Shown: positions 47,649-58,811 of the stretch, in pieces
How the letters are laid out: every line of letters begins with the position of its first letter
Numbering within the stretch: position 1 is the first letter of the stretch
NCBI RefSeq assembly: GCF_000149955.1
Contig: NC_030992.1
Span: forward strand, 2,531,477 to 2,595,476
Source: Fusarium oxysporum f. sp. lycopersici 4287
Taxonomy: Eukaryota > Ascomycota > Sordariomycetes > Hypocreales > Nectriaceae
DNA length: 64,000 nucleotides
Direction: 5' to 3'
The notes under the pieces: generated by a model
Database searches by the model: none
Told to the model about the DNA's origin: nothing
The model's input: only the letters and a program-made list of their open reading frames with translations
Position numbers and translations under genes: made by a program

Positions 47649-49405
47649 GGTGGTTGAGTTACCAACTTATTGTCAGGAGACAAAGCGGGGTTGTGATGAT
47701 AGAGCTAAAGTTAGACTGAGTGAGTACTTAGATGAGCTGGTAAAGTTGTGACTATGTCCAATTGCGTCGACTGTGATAGTGTGATAGAAGGAGGAGGAGT
47801 GAGATGAACCAGGGACGTAATGTAGGACAGGCCACGAAGAGGTATAAGAACAATGGAAGGTAAGGTTGTAAAGGATTTGTAGGGATGAGAACGAGTATGA
47901 CGGCAGAATATGGGGGCCGTTATAAGAGAGAGGAGACGAGAACAAGGTAGAAGTGGAGAGGAGCGAGGAAGAAAAGTGGCGGAGACAGAGAGAGCTTGGG
48001 TGGAGGAATGGAGCCTGTAGTCCTGGGGTGACGACAGTGACAACTAATGAAGTGGTTCTCTTAGCTTCCCACTCTGTTTTGGCGGGCGAGAAATGGGAGA
48101 CAGTGGAGATGAACATGAACGACAAAACAGCAACTATGATCAAAGGTGTGCGCCGATCTCGGTCACCGAGCCTCTCTGACCTTGCCGTGGGAGAGAAGAA
48201 AAGTTCAATAAGGAATAATAGAGCGGTGAGAAGGAGCGTGGGGGTAGCACACCTCAAGCAATTGAATGCGAGATCTATGCAGAATTACTCCGTACTCGGT
48301 GAGAGATGGATGCAAATAATTATGGCTGTACCTGAAGTGAGGTGCCTGAAGGTGCAGCGGCAGAGCGGTCCCTTGGTTTGCGGCTCGTCTCAGTTTAGAA
48401 ATTCCTGCCCCTCACCCCCCTCCATTGGATGCTGTTTTTATCGTGTGGTTGTCCACTGTGATGATATTGCACAACAGGGGTGCTCCACCCGGAGGGACAA
48501 GCCCCACGCGTTGCCGTTGACTTACACCAGCAGTGACGGGGGCTAGGGGCTCTCTGCAACAACACCACATAGTAGTACCTTAGTTAACTGTTCGATTAAC
48601 GTCCCTTGGGCACCCTTCACTCTTCTTCCTAATATGCTTTAACGCCTCCATAACACCAAACCCTTGGTCGCACGATTGCCGCTATGCTGGAAGCCTTTCC
48701 CTCTATTGTGTGGGGCCGTGTATGTCAATCAATTATGGGACATGGGCGAGATGATGCTGGAGTTGAGGTCAAGCTGGACTCGATATAGATCTTGCTATCA
48801 ACTACCTTACCGGTGAAGGTAGGGAGCCCAGTGGGCCGGATTTATATGACTTTCTCTTGTGCTCTGCTTGCCTTAAATCTCATATACTCCCCAAATTGTC
48901 CACATGACTATGTTGATACATATACCTAACTATGCCATGATCGCCTACCAATCCACAGCATCCATCAGCTGGTCGCCTTTAAAAATACGCTGCACGGTAT
49001 TATGCCAAAGCCCCTCGTTGTGATCTTTCAAGTATAAACACTTGAACGAAATTGGAGACAATATTTGGCGTTTGACGATGAGGCATGTCAGTTGCCTAGC
49101 ATCATCATAACAAATCTCAGTCACACAGCGGTCCAGACGCCAGGTCTAGAAAAGCCTTATATGCCACCATGACAGTCATTTCTTTTTATCAATTGAAACG
49201 CAGACTCGATTTGAAACAATCTCTAAAATATGGGGAGAAGTCAAAGCCGCTTCGTGAGTTGGCACTCCTTTGTTTCTGTCCGTCCATCTCTTCAGGGTAT
49301 TTATCCTATCCCGCTATCGCAACCCAATATCCATCCCTTGACGCCTATCCAATGCATAACTCAAGCCCAGTTCATGATCTCAAGGCAATACCGCAGCAAC
49401 GATGA
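47649..49405. promoter_or_regulatory. Trehalase promoter region and Yippee-like 3' flank
   Basis: Both neighbours run leftward, so this 1.75-kb stretch upstream of trehalase is its promoter and leader plus the 3' flank of the Yippee-like gene. Reading on the minus strand, the first 500 bp is strongly pyrimidine-rich, as in other leaders here. A CCAAT next to an AGGGG stress-type element lies on the minus strand at about 48414-48427. The 197-codon frame at 47953-48546 (+) has no ATG start and is the complement of the leader. Confidence 0.5.
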
Positions 49406-50137
49406 CTACTCGTCGCTCTCGGCTTGGCTTCGACGTGACACGATTCTCCTTCGCCTCTCTTCTACGACCTCAGGGTCCCAAGTCCCTGCAAATATATCTT
49501 CGCATTCATCATCATCATCAGAATCAAATTCAATATCCTCTTCCTCGCCATCCTTGCCTGGCGTGGCAGTCTCTGCAACATCCTCATCAATTGCATCCTC
49601 CCAACTCCGGTACGTAACCACTCGTTCCATCTCGAGGATGAATTTTCCAACTTTGTACTTCTGGCCTTGTTCTTTAGCGTCCACATACTTCCAGCCAAGT
49701 TTTGTTGAGCATGACCCGCAGTTGATGTCTGCAACGACATGCCATCCTGTCACAAGCTGGCGATTCTCACTCTTACCAACTCGGATGTTGCTCAATGTCT
49801 GGGCCGCAGGAGGCGCAGGCGGGGCCACAAGAAACGCACGACCGTACCGGCCGGTGAAGCCTTTAGATATGACCTGAGAAGCAAAAGCAACATCGACAGA
49901 GCATGTTGAACAACGAAGCGTATTCGGAGATGTACGGGACAATCGACCTCTAGGCGCTTTTGCAAGAATTCCTTCGTTCGGGGGCGAGCTCGCTGGTGTT
50001 GTCACCGCTGAAGATGCGGCAGATTCTGCTGAACTCGAGGAGACCGAGTGGCGTCGGGAGAAGGGAAGCTTTATGCTGGGCAGTAAGAAAGTAGGGAAGA
50101 CTGGCTTGGTAGCCGAGATGCCACTCTCGCGAACCAT
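49406..50137 (-). CDS. Yippee/Mis18-fold zinc-binding protein
   Basis: Single exon of 243 residues. The raw frame starts at TTG, so the first in-frame ATG (50137, MVRESG) is used. The frame stays open upstream without another ATG. Two CxxC pairs, Cys76/Cys79 (LRCSTCSVD) and Cys140/Cys143 (INCGSCSTKLGWKYV), together with TGWHVVADINC and QKYKVGKFILE, fit the Yippee zinc-binding domain, whose role is uncertain in fungi. The spacing between the pairs holds an Ala/Pro insertion (PAPPAAQT). The N-terminus is Ser-rich and the C-terminus strongly acidic (EEEDIEFDSDDDDECED). Substrate-adaptor or ligase-complex roles are known for relatives such as yeast Moh1, but nothing here proves one. Confidence 0.85.
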   Translation of the reverse strand: MVRESGISATKPVFPTFLLPSIKLPFSRRHSVSSSSAESAASSAVTTPASSPPNEGILAKAPRGRLSRTSPNTLRCSTCSVDVAFASQVISKGFTGRYGRAFLVAPPAPPAAQTLSNIRVGKSENRQLVTGWHVVADINCGSCSTKLGWKYVDAKEQGQKYKVGKFILEMERVVTYRSWEDAIDEDVAETATPGKDGEEEDIEFDSDDDDECEDIFAGTWDPEVVEERRRRIVSRRSQAESDE

Positions 50138-50949
50138 CTCGGCAATGGTCAAGTTGACGCCTCCTTTGGAGTTGCTGAGTTTAACGTCCTGGAAGAGATG
50201 GAAATGCCCTCTCGACTTTTTGGAACTTTCTATCGAAGGCTAGGGGACCGATAAGGTGTGGAGAGCTGTTCCACTTAAGGCGCCAAGAGCTCCACAAGTG
50301 GCGTAAAGTCCTTCCAGATGTGACCTGGGAAGTTTTGGCTCTGTCGAAGATGGCATTCGAGACAAAACGTTGGAGAGACGATGGCGAACGGCGCTGCGGT
50401 GTCGTGGCTGAGTTTACAAACGGCGGGTTTTCCAGATGGGAGTTTCAAAGATAGTCCAGGAAGGAGAGAGGTTTAATATTAAGGCGTAGGTAGTCATTTA
50501 TTTGGTCACTCTCTCCGACTCAGCCGGGCAGCGATCACCAGACTCACAACCAGTGATGAAAGAGGGGCTGAGGGGCAAAAACAAGTCTCCGTGGGCGGCG
50601 GTTGCGGCGGGCGGGACAATGCAAGACCAAAAAGAGGGGCCCTCCAACCAGACCTGGGAGCTTCCATACCAAACAAGCGACCTCCCTACCTACCTAACTA
50701 CGGTACGTATCTTATTGTTCACTGGCCTCACGGGTCAGTTTGGTTATTACGAGATCAAGGTGCAAATGATGACAGCTATACGCAGGTTATCGGTTCTACA
50801 ATGCGCGGACAGTCGTTGGAACAGATTGGCTCACAAAAGACTGCAGTGCAATATTTGGTGTCACTGTCAATAGTATACCTCGTAAGGGAATCCATAGTTT
50901 CGATTCTCATATGATGGTACGTTAGATATCTTACATTAGTATGGAGAAG
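50138..50949. other. Intergenic, Yippee-like promoter and DUG1-like 3' flank
   Basis: Two leftward genes flank this 0.8-kb stretch. A CCTACCTACCTAACTACGG element lies at about 50686-50704. Frames at 50502-50914 (+) have no known motif. Confidence 0.55.
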
Positions 50950-52433
50950 TTAAGACTGAGGCTCCTCAGCAACATAGTGTAGATAAGCGCCAAGCAGCTT
51001 AATACCCTCAATGTAGTTGCGCTTGTCGAGCTTCTCGTTGATAGAGTGAGCGCCGTCTGTCGAGCTACCCATGGGAAGCAAAAGAACATTCTTGCCTGTG
51101 GCCTCCTCAAATGTCAGGGTAACAGGGATGCTGATCACTATGTTAGCGGTGAAATACCACACGTTTGGGTCAGAGTAACTTACCTTCCACCTTCGCGAGT
51201 ATAATCGGGCTCGACACCCCACACACGTTCGACAGCTTTGGCTGCAGCCGAGAAGTTCCAGTGTTTTGGTGATGCAACCCACCACTTACCAGTATGCTGA
51301 GCATACACCTTGAGGGTGTTCTTGCTGCCAAGCTTGGCAAACTGCTCTTCAACATACTTGTACACAGCCTCGTTGGTCTTGTCAATGTCCATGTCGGGAA
51401 CAGTTCGGATAGAGAACTTTCCAATAACCTTGGCAGGAATAACAGTCTTAGCTCCAGGAGCAGAGAAAGCACCCTCAACACCATGAATAGACAGGGATGG
51501 GTATCTCCAGCGACCCATCAGAGTACGCTTCTTATCATCGAAGATGGTGGTCTTGCTACCCAGGGACTCATGAATATTGTCCATAGTGAATGAAATTCCA
51601 TCATAGAGACCCTCCTCATCCGCCGTGACAGGTGCAACCTGCTCTTTAATACCGGGAATCTGGATCTCGCCGCCAGTGTTGACCAGAGATCCCAGGACTC
51701 TAACGAGGTCAGTCATGGGCTCCTGGGCGGTACCGCCAAAGACACCACTGTGAAGATCGGCGCCAGGGCCGGAGATCTCAACTGAGTAGTAGTTGCAACC
51801 ACGAAGACCGTAAGTTAAGCATGGCTTCTCGGTACCGAGCCAGTAGTTATCAGATATGCACACAGCCTCGGCATCAGCAAAGTACTTCTTAGCCTCTTCC
51901 TTGATGAGGTCATCGAGGCCTTCAGAACCGTATTCCTCCATACCCTCGAAGCACATCAGCAGGTTGACAGGGAATTCAACGCCAGCCTTTTGGTGAGCCT
52001 CGATAGCATTTAACCAGCCTAGAACAGGACCCTTGTCATCTGTAGCTCCACGGCCAAACATACGACCCTTTTCGTCGACAGTAAGGTCAAATGGCTCAGT
52101 AGCCCACCCGTCGCTCTTTTCCGCAGGCTGGACGTCGTAATGTCCATAGACGAGGATAGTACGCTTGTTCTTGTCGCTCCCGTATCGTGCAAGGACAACG
52201 GGAGGCAAGTCGAGATACTCCTTATGAGGCTGCTTCCCAAGGGGCCGAAGCTCTACAGAGGCTCCAAGAGCTTTCAACTCCTCGCCGAGCCACTCTCCCA
52301 TACGAACGACATCAGGGCGACGGGCATCCTCAGCTGAGATAGACGGAATGGCGACAGCCTTGCGCAGGCGCTCGATGAAGTGGTCAGCCGAGCTATCGAC
52401 TTGCTTGAAGAAACCGTCGAGCTGGGGGGCCAT
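50950..52433 (-). CDS. DUG1/CNDP-like M20 metallopeptidase (Cys-Gly dipeptidase)
   Basis: A cytosolic zinc dipeptidase of the M20 family. Yeast DUG1 cleaves Cys-Gly in glutathione turnover. Exons 52433-51184 and 51130-50950 flank a 53-nt intron (GTAAGT, GCTAAC, ATCAG), giving 476 residues from MAPQLDGFF. Metal-ligand motifs: [19 protein letters not shown], and [11 protein letters not shown], followed by SDNYWLG, the dimerisation insert, and a final His in DGAHSINEK. Upstream the frame stays open to another ATG at 52613, adding 60 residues rich in Arg and Ser with few acids, which could be a mitochondrial targeting form. The shorter start is preferred because the catalytic family begins there and the upstream part looks like leader sequence. 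Confidence 0.92.
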
Positions 52434-53692
52434 CTTCTTTGCTTGGTGTGTACGAATAGAGTCTGTGAGATAGGTACGAGAAGAAAGGCAGAGTTTCTGA
52501 GGAAAAGTTTGCAGGACGGGTACTTGTAATGAGATAAAGCGCCTTTTGGGTGGTGCTGTTACCACTTGAGTAAAGCAAACAGCTGCCCTATCGAGGCGTA
52601 CGGTGCGGGGCATTACACGGGCAGACTTGCCAGGACCTGCTCGATCGAGCGGGCAATGATGGCGGGGCACTTTTGACAGGCACTCCAGTGCAATTGGAAT
52701 CTCCAACACAGTGGAGGGAACGGCTAGTTACGGCAACCAATGGTAAAACAGGTGCGAGATGATTAGTCAGTTAGAACAGAGAGAATTTGGTTCGAAGTTG
52801 TTGGGCGAACTTGTACTTGGTACATTATAGTGGAGTTCATCGGATTAACCTAAATGCGCTCAACATAACAGCTCCGTGTCATGATTAGTCAGGTGGAAGG
52901 GGGCAGGTTGCCGCTTACCATTCTCTTGACCTGTTGCCGAAGAGTCTTCCTCTCCCCACTCTCTCTGTCACTCATCCATCAATCGTCGACGTTCTTCCTC
53001 GCCATCGGTATAGCGACATACGACATCAAACGTAGCCTCTCGATTGCGCTCTATCGTCTTTCTTATATTTCGGTGGTTTCACAGTTGGCTTTTTTTTTGG
53101 TCTTCGCGCAACCTACGGTACACAACCCATCGGCACGATCCCGCTTGTTCTCACGCGACCGCCGACTATCCCCCCTTTCGCTTAAGATCCTCGCGTATAA
53201 CGTATTACTGGTCTGCTCTTCAAGGGCGTGATCTTGGGACGCCTGGCTAACATTAAGGTCGCTGGTTCATTGGTTTTGACAAACGTGGTGACTGGAAAGT
53301 GAGGTGGAGTTTCAGGGTTGTCTCTCTTCTGGCTTGTTTTGGCCAGCTGTACTCCTTATTCATTGCACCCATTTCTTTTTTTTTGACCCTATTGCCACTA
53401 TTGTTCCCTCAAAGTACAATCCAAATTGATTATTTCCATTCACCTTGAGTTGAAAGAGCACGGCAGTGCGAGAAAGAAAACCAACAGAGAAGAAAACAAA
53501 GACTTTCATTGTTTGCAAACGCAAGAACAATCAAACAATCAATACTTACATAGTGCTTTGTGCGACCGACCCCGACCTGACTTTGGGATTCTTTTTCGAC
53601 TTGCGATATTTGAATCTCAACAAACTTTTTGTTATCACTTGTACTGTGCTTCATCTGTTCCTGTAGGAAACACCCAGCACGTATCAGCCAAA
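52434..53692. promoter_or_regulatory. Divergent promoter and long MPE1 leader
   Basis: 1.26 kb between two outward-facing starts. The right 700 bp is a pyrimidine-rich leader with an acceptor-like CTGTAG at about 53662-53667, so a leader intron in MPE1 is plausible. A frame with a real ATG at 52881-53231 (+) encodes no known motif and is probably leader. Confidence 0.5.
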
Positions 53693-55660
53693 ATGACGTC
53701 CTCCGTCTTTTTCAAATTCAAATCTCAAAAGGAACCTACTCGAGTCGAGTTTGATGGCACCGGTATCTCAGTATTTGAGCTGAAGCGTGAGATTATCACA
53801 AAGAGTGGCCTAGGAGATGGTACCGATTTTGACCTGCATATTTATACCGATGATAACAGCGAAGGTGAGTTAATTCAATCGACAGTAGGCAATAACATTG
53901 CTAACGACTTACTAGAATACGACGATGATACGACTATTATTCCAAGGTCAACGACAGTCATTGCCCGACGCCAACCTGCTCTCAAGCCAGGTGCAGGGCG
54001 CGCAGCTCGTTATGTGTCTGGAAAGATGCCTGTGACAGCCAAGAACGCTGGTCGCAAGGAGCAAGCGGCGAAAGCCTCCTCATCCAAACCCAGCTCTGAT
54101 GCCATCAGCCAGATGAACAATGCTATGACTGAAGAGGAGAAGATGGCTGCCATGTTTGCAGCACAAACCGAACAGTGGTCTGCTCAACAAGAGGAAATGT
54201 CACAGTAAGTTTCAGAAGTCCATACAATGTTACACGGAAACTAATAGTTCGCCAGCCAAACACCCGTGTTCAAAGCTGGTGTGAAGAGACCAGCAAACGT
54301 CCCCGACCATGACCCCCCGAACGGGTACATCTGCTACCGATGCGGTAACAAGGGTCATTGGATTCAACTGTGCCCTACTAATGACGACCCTGAATTTGAC
54401 AACCGCCCGCGTGTCAAACGAACCACAGGTATCCCACGTTCATTCCTGCAAAAGGTAGACAAGTCTGTTGTCCTTGCGCAAACTGAGGGTGATGAATCCA
54501 AGCGTCCGTCAGGTATCATGGTCAATGCCGAGGGGGATTTTGTTATTGCTGAGCCCGATAAGGCTTCGTGGGAGCAGTTCCAGGCCAAGGCCAAGTCTTC
54601 ATCTACGGCTAACGCACCGCTAGCTGAGAACAAGGAGATTCAGGAACAGGGCTTGGAGTGTTCGATTGACAAGAAGATGTTCATAGAGCCAATGAAGACT
54701 CCATGCTGTCAGAAGACCTTTTGTAATGATTGCATAACTAATGCTCTCATCGAAAGCGACTTCGTCTGCCCTGCTTGCCAGTCAGAAGGCGTATTGATTG
54801 ATGACCTTCAGCCAGATGAAGAATCTTCTAAGAAGATTCAAGAGTATTTGAAGGACAAGGAAACGGCCAAGACCCCCCCTCCCCCGTCGCCCAAGACTTT
54901 GGCAGATGCCAAGTCAGATGGCGAGAAGCAGGAGAAGTCAACAGAAGAGACTATCGACAATATGGAGCAAAAGCCTGAGAATGAATCAAGTGACAAGACT
55001 AAGGACTCGCCCGTCAATGAAAAGTCAAAGTCGCCGGTGTCTCAAACTGCAACTGTCAACTCACCTCCCGCGGGTCCTAAGAACCTTGTATCCGCGTCTC
55101 AAGATACGAACAAACAACTAGATAATCTCAAACCGGCAGATACCAGCTCCAAGAAACGGCCCGCAGATGATATTCTTGACAACCCAAGGATTCCCAAGGG
55201 TCCTAAGGCCATGCAGAACCAGCAGAACCAACAGAATATGGTGAACGGCATGGGCATGAATGGGATGGGCATGAACATGGGCATGAATAATATGATGTTC
55301 AACGGAATGCCCATGATGCCCAACATGATGGGCATGCCAAACATGGGTAATATGAATATGGGCATGCCAAATATGAATATGATGGGAATGCCTAACATGA
55401 TGGGAATGCCCGGGTTCCCTGGCATGAATGGCGGATTCGGTGGCATGCCTGGTTGGGACATGGGCATGAACGGAATGAATGGCATGAATGGCATGAACGG
55501 CATGGGTAACATGAATGGAGGAATGAACGGCTTTCAGAACGGCAACTTTGGGCAGGGTGCTGGCGCGGACGAAGACGCCTACTTTCGTAAGCCAGTTAAC
55601 CCTCATCGACACCAGAACAAACAGCGAAGAGTGCGACCAAGCGACTACCGAGAGCTCTGA
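53693..55660 (+). CDS. MPE1: MPE1, subunit of the cleavage and polyadenylation factor (RBBP6-type)
   Basis: Acts in mRNA 3'-end cleavage and polyadenylation. Three exons (53693-53864, 53916-54204, 54256-55660) give 621 residues. Introns are both 51 nt. The first (GTGAGT, GCTAAC, ACTAG) is open and a multiple of three; removing it restores the DWNN ubiquitin-like domain (residues 4-78) across SEEYDDDTTIIP. A CCHC zinc knuckle lies at 180-193 (CYRCGNKGHWIQLC). A RING/U-box-like domain lies at about 289-328, with the Cys spacing CSIDKKMF...CCQKTFCNDC...CPAC. The central part is Lys/Ser/Pro-rich. Residues of about 480-585 are a Met-, Asn- and Gly-rich low-complexity tail, followed by a basic C-terminus (KQRRVRPSDYREL). 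Confidence 0.94.
55230..55535 (+). repeat. Imperfect GGNATG-type coding repeat (Met/Asn/Gly tail of MPE1)
   Basis: The third exon of MPE1 contains many imperfect copies of short units reading Gly-Met-Asn, Gly-Met-Pro or Asn-Gly-Met, including four consecutive NGM units near 55465-55505. The reverse strand is also open, which yields spurious frames. Confidence 0.85.
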
Positions 55661-56205
55661 ACATCGATTCGACTATCATTCCTTCTTCTAGCGATTGCTT
55701 CTCCTTTGTTTGTCTCATTTATCACAATACTGGTCGCCACTAAAGCTACATCGTATAAGTGTGGCCACATACTTTTTCAGGCTGTCGCATTTTGGATTGG
55801 GACTCTAGGCTCATCATGATTTGCTTGATTTTTCAGCATACTTACCGTCAGGCTGAACTGACCGGCGTTGGGGTATGGCCTCCGGGGATTCTTTATGACA
55901 GGTTTTCATGTCTACGTAGGTACGGCCAAGGGTTGGGGAAACGGTGCATTACTTAACAAGACCTTGAATCAAGTCGAGGTCAAACAATGAATAAACAAAC
56001 AAATGGACGATAACTCAGAATCGTTGGGTACTTCTTTTTTGTGATTGAATGTGTTTGCATCTCAATTCTAGCGTGTATTATCGTAAGCCATCAATCAATT
56101 ATTTCACAACTCCGCGCCACCGGTGCTCTTTTATATGTGACACTATCTAATATCCGTTCTCTCGTATTCCATATCACGGTCTATGTCTCGCTCTTAATAC
56201 CAGCC
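55661..56205. other. Convergent 3' intergenic region
   Basis: Lies between the stop codons of MPE1 (+) and GET3 (-). No gene seen. Confidence 0.6.
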
Positions 56206-57279
56206 TTACTCAGGAGGAACATAGGGCGTAACAAGCATTTCGCTAAACTTCTCAAGCTTCTCCTTTCCTCGTACCTCCTCAACAAGGAGAGGCATCTTGA
56301 CGACATTGAAGTCCTCAGCATATAGTTCTTCATACTGGTCAAGATACTTGCGCTGCATCTTGCGACGGGCGTTGCACTGATCGCAATCGCTAGCCTTCTT
56401 GGGGAAGAGCAGCTGGTTGACAACGATGGAGTGGGTATCGATACCATAACCAGCAAGCTCCTGAATCATACGCTCCGTCTCGTAGAGACTCAGAAACTCT
56501 GCAATGCACACACAAACAAATGTGGTGAGTTCGGCGTCCTGGAACTGAGTGTTGACCTCGCCGATGGTCTCTCGCAAGGATTCAAGTTTCTGAATCATGT
56601 CATTGAGGTTCTGTCCGTTGGGTAGCTGGCCTCCAGAGCCAAGGAATCCGTTGAGGAGAGGACCATACTGTGACGACAGCTGAGAAACCTTTGCGAGAGC
56701 CTTCTCGAGAACGGTGGGAAACTGAAGGAAGCGCAGGGTGTGGCCTGTCGGGGCTGTGTCGAAGACGATGGTCTCGTATGAGAGGGATTTGACTTGTTTG
56801 AGGACTTCGGCAAAGGACATAGCCTCGTCGATACCAGGGATCTAAGAATGTCAGCTCGACAACGGGACAAACATTCCGCTTCAACCTACTGCGAATGCCA
56901 GATCCTGCATCATGCCTCCCAGAGGGCCACCAGCCGCAGCGTTGACATCATCGGCCTCGCCCTGGCCTGCTAACATATCCTGAATGCTACCATTCGGGTC
57001 GATCTCCATCGCACTCAGGTTTTCAAACCCATTGACAAGGCGGGCCTCTTTGCCAAACTTCTGAGAAAAAGCATCTGAAAGGTTGTGGGCGGGATCGGTC
57101 GAGATGAGAAGAACAGAGCGTCGGACCTTGGCAAGCTGAATCGCGAGGGAGCAGGAAGTCGTGGTCTTGCCGACACCACCCTTGCCACCGACAAAGATCC
57201 AACGAAGGCTTCGCTGGTCCAGGAGAGACTGCAGAGAGGGCTCAAGGGCATCCTCGGCGGAGATGACTGCGGTGGACAT
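56206..57279 (-). CDS. GET3: GET3/ARSA-type tail-anchored protein targeting ATPase
   Basis: The cytosolic ATPase of the GET pathway; it binds the hydrophobic tail of tail-anchored proteins and delivers them to the ER receptor. Exons 57279-56890 and 56841-56206 flank a 48-nt intron with a GTAGGT donor and a TTCTTAG acceptor, giving 341 residues. The ATG at 57279 is used because the longer frame begins with TTG. Motifs: deviant P-loop [10 protein letters not shown] at 31-40, switch [11 protein letters not shown], switch [12 protein letters not shown] at 158-167, and the zinc-binding pair Cys283/Cys286 (CDQC) that holds the dimer. The Met-rich client-binding groove and C-terminus look complete. 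The gene is divergent from the 5-hydroxyisourate hydrolase gene. Confidence 0.96.
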
Positions 57280-58376
57280 TTTGGGCGAACTATGCGATGA
57301 GGCTGCAGAGTACAATTTTTAAGTTGGGGTTAAGGAAACAAGCGATAAGGGACCGTTTACCTACCTTACCTGCTGGCGGTAGGCTAGAGTAGAGAGATAA
57401 ATTGTCCAGGGCAGAATCAGGATTTGCGTCCTGTATGTTCTAGAAGGTCTTGGATGGCGGAGTTGGCAATGGTTGTGATTGACCATCGACTTGGAGGGGT
57501 AGTAGCAGACATAATCACGAGTCAGTGATCTCGTTTCAGCCAGTTAGTCATGACTCCTTTATTCTGTCAGCATGCGCCACATGACTCCCCAAACTCGCCA
57601 CAGCGTGTGCAGGGTAGGCAAGGGCAAGGTAGCAACTGTACGGCCTGAAGAAAGTTGACTTGAATGAGCCGTCAGGATATGATACTATATTTGTCGTATA
57701 GCACCTGACTGGGACTATATTGCTGCTAGCAAGAGCTGAAGCTCTATTACACGCGACTTGACTAATTGCACAATGTTGTTCCCTCCCAGGGGCCGGCTCC
57801 GTCCATGCGATAGGACTTCAAGTACCGGCGAACGGCGTAAAGCGTGCGGAGCCACGCGCAGGGGCTCGTTCCTGAGTCTAATCCTTTTGTAATTCACAGT
57901 AATATCATTGCTATCAGTTATATAGCTCCTATGAATTGCTTATCTGCAGAACCATGGCTCAAACTTTATAACTGGGTCTTGGTTACATACTTAGGTACCT
58001 TAGGTAGGTAAGGTAGGTAGGTACTCAAGCACCAGCGGCAGTAATCAGGTAGTCCTTCAGCTGAAGTCGCTGATTCTCTGCAGCAAGTACTTTAGGCTGC
58101 GCAGCCGCAAACAACTCTCACTGCCTCACTCACGTCACCTTTTTACTTCGATTCCCCTCCCTTTCCTTCACAATTCTGGCCTTGACCTCTCTTACTTTAT
58201 AAACACGCAACCCAGTAAGTTCCAGAGGTGTCGACAGAATTCCGATATTCTCATCCTGCCTAACTGAGCTGCTGTCAGCTTGCACCTACCCCACCTTGAC
58301 GCCAACCTCACCGAATATCTGATCATATAACCTACACCACGGTCAATCACTTTGCACACCAAATTCAACCATCACG
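57280..58376. promoter_or_regulatory. Divergent promoter between GET3 and HIU hydrolase
   Basis: 1.1 kb between outward-facing starts. It contains the densest cluster of the recurring motif, with ACCTTAGGTAGGTAAGGTAGGTAGGTA at about 57997-58023 and CTACCTTACCTG at 57361-57372. The last 250 bp is pyrimidine-rich leader. Confidence 0.55.
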
Positions 58377-58811
58377 ATGGCTTCTCCCACCAAAGACCCT
58401 ATCACGTGTCACGTTCTTGATACGCAGGCTGGTCGCCCTGCTCGTGGCATCCGTGTCCGTCTCGAAGGCCCCATCCCGCCATCGACCAACCCTCACTCTG
58501 CTGCCCAACCTCGACCCAACACTTTCGAATCCATGACCGACGACGATGGCCGCGTTACGGCCTGGTTACCATATCTTTCTGAGGATGTTGCTGGAGAGCC
58601 TCCTCTTCAGACTCTCGTTGAGGTGCTTGAGGATCGCAAGGGACAGGGTTCGTCGCGATGGACGCTTCGCTTTGATACGGGAGCTTACTTTGGCGAAGAA
58701 AATACCTTCTTCCCTGAAGTGACGGTAACATTTCGTGTCGAAGAGGGACAGACGTATCATGTTCCCCTGCTGTTGAGTCCCTATAGTTATACTTCCTACC
58801 GTGGAAGTTAA
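58377..58811 (+). CDS. 5-hydroxyisourate hydrolase (transthyretin-like)
   Basis: Second enzyme of urate breakdown: hydrolyses 5-hydroxyisourate, the product of urate oxidase, toward allantoin. Single exon, 144 residues, ATG at 58377 in a CACGATGG context. The family signature ITCHVLDTQAGRPARG gives the active-site His12. TDDDGRVTAW supplies Arg59, a central His lies in TYHVPLLLSPYSY, and the C-terminal tetrapeptide YRGS (141-144) is the hallmark separating these enzymes from vertebrate transthyretin. No N-terminal or C-terminal peroxisomal signal is obvious. An internal Pro/Ser-rich loop (PIPPSTNPHSAAQPRP) is longer than in bacterial enzymes. Confidence 0.94.
   Translation: MASPTKDPITCHVLDTQAGRPARGIRVRLEGPIPPSTNPHSAAQPRPNTFESMTDDDGRVTAWLPYLSEDVAGEPPLQTLVEVLEDRKGQGSSRWTLRFDTGAYFGEENTFFPEVTVTFRVEEGQTYHVPLLLSPYSYTSYRGS

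Noticed and set aside
47953..48546. 197-codon frame (+)
   Set aside because: Begins at GTG and is the complement of the pyrimidine-rich trehalase leader, giving artificial Glu/Arg-rich sequence.
52881..53231. 116-codon frame with ATG (+) upstream of MPE1
   Set aside because: Lies in the MPE1 leader; Leu/Ser-rich translation of a CT-rich region with no motif.
55099..55512. 137-codon frame (-) with Met/Pro/Phe repeats
   Set aside because: Mirror of the Met/Asn/Gly repeat of MPE1 on the other strand.
57715..57900. Possible tRNA or structured RNA in the GET3/HIU hydrolase interval
   Set aside because: GC-rich with some inverted complementarity, but no A-box and B-box pair or cloverleaf could be drawn.
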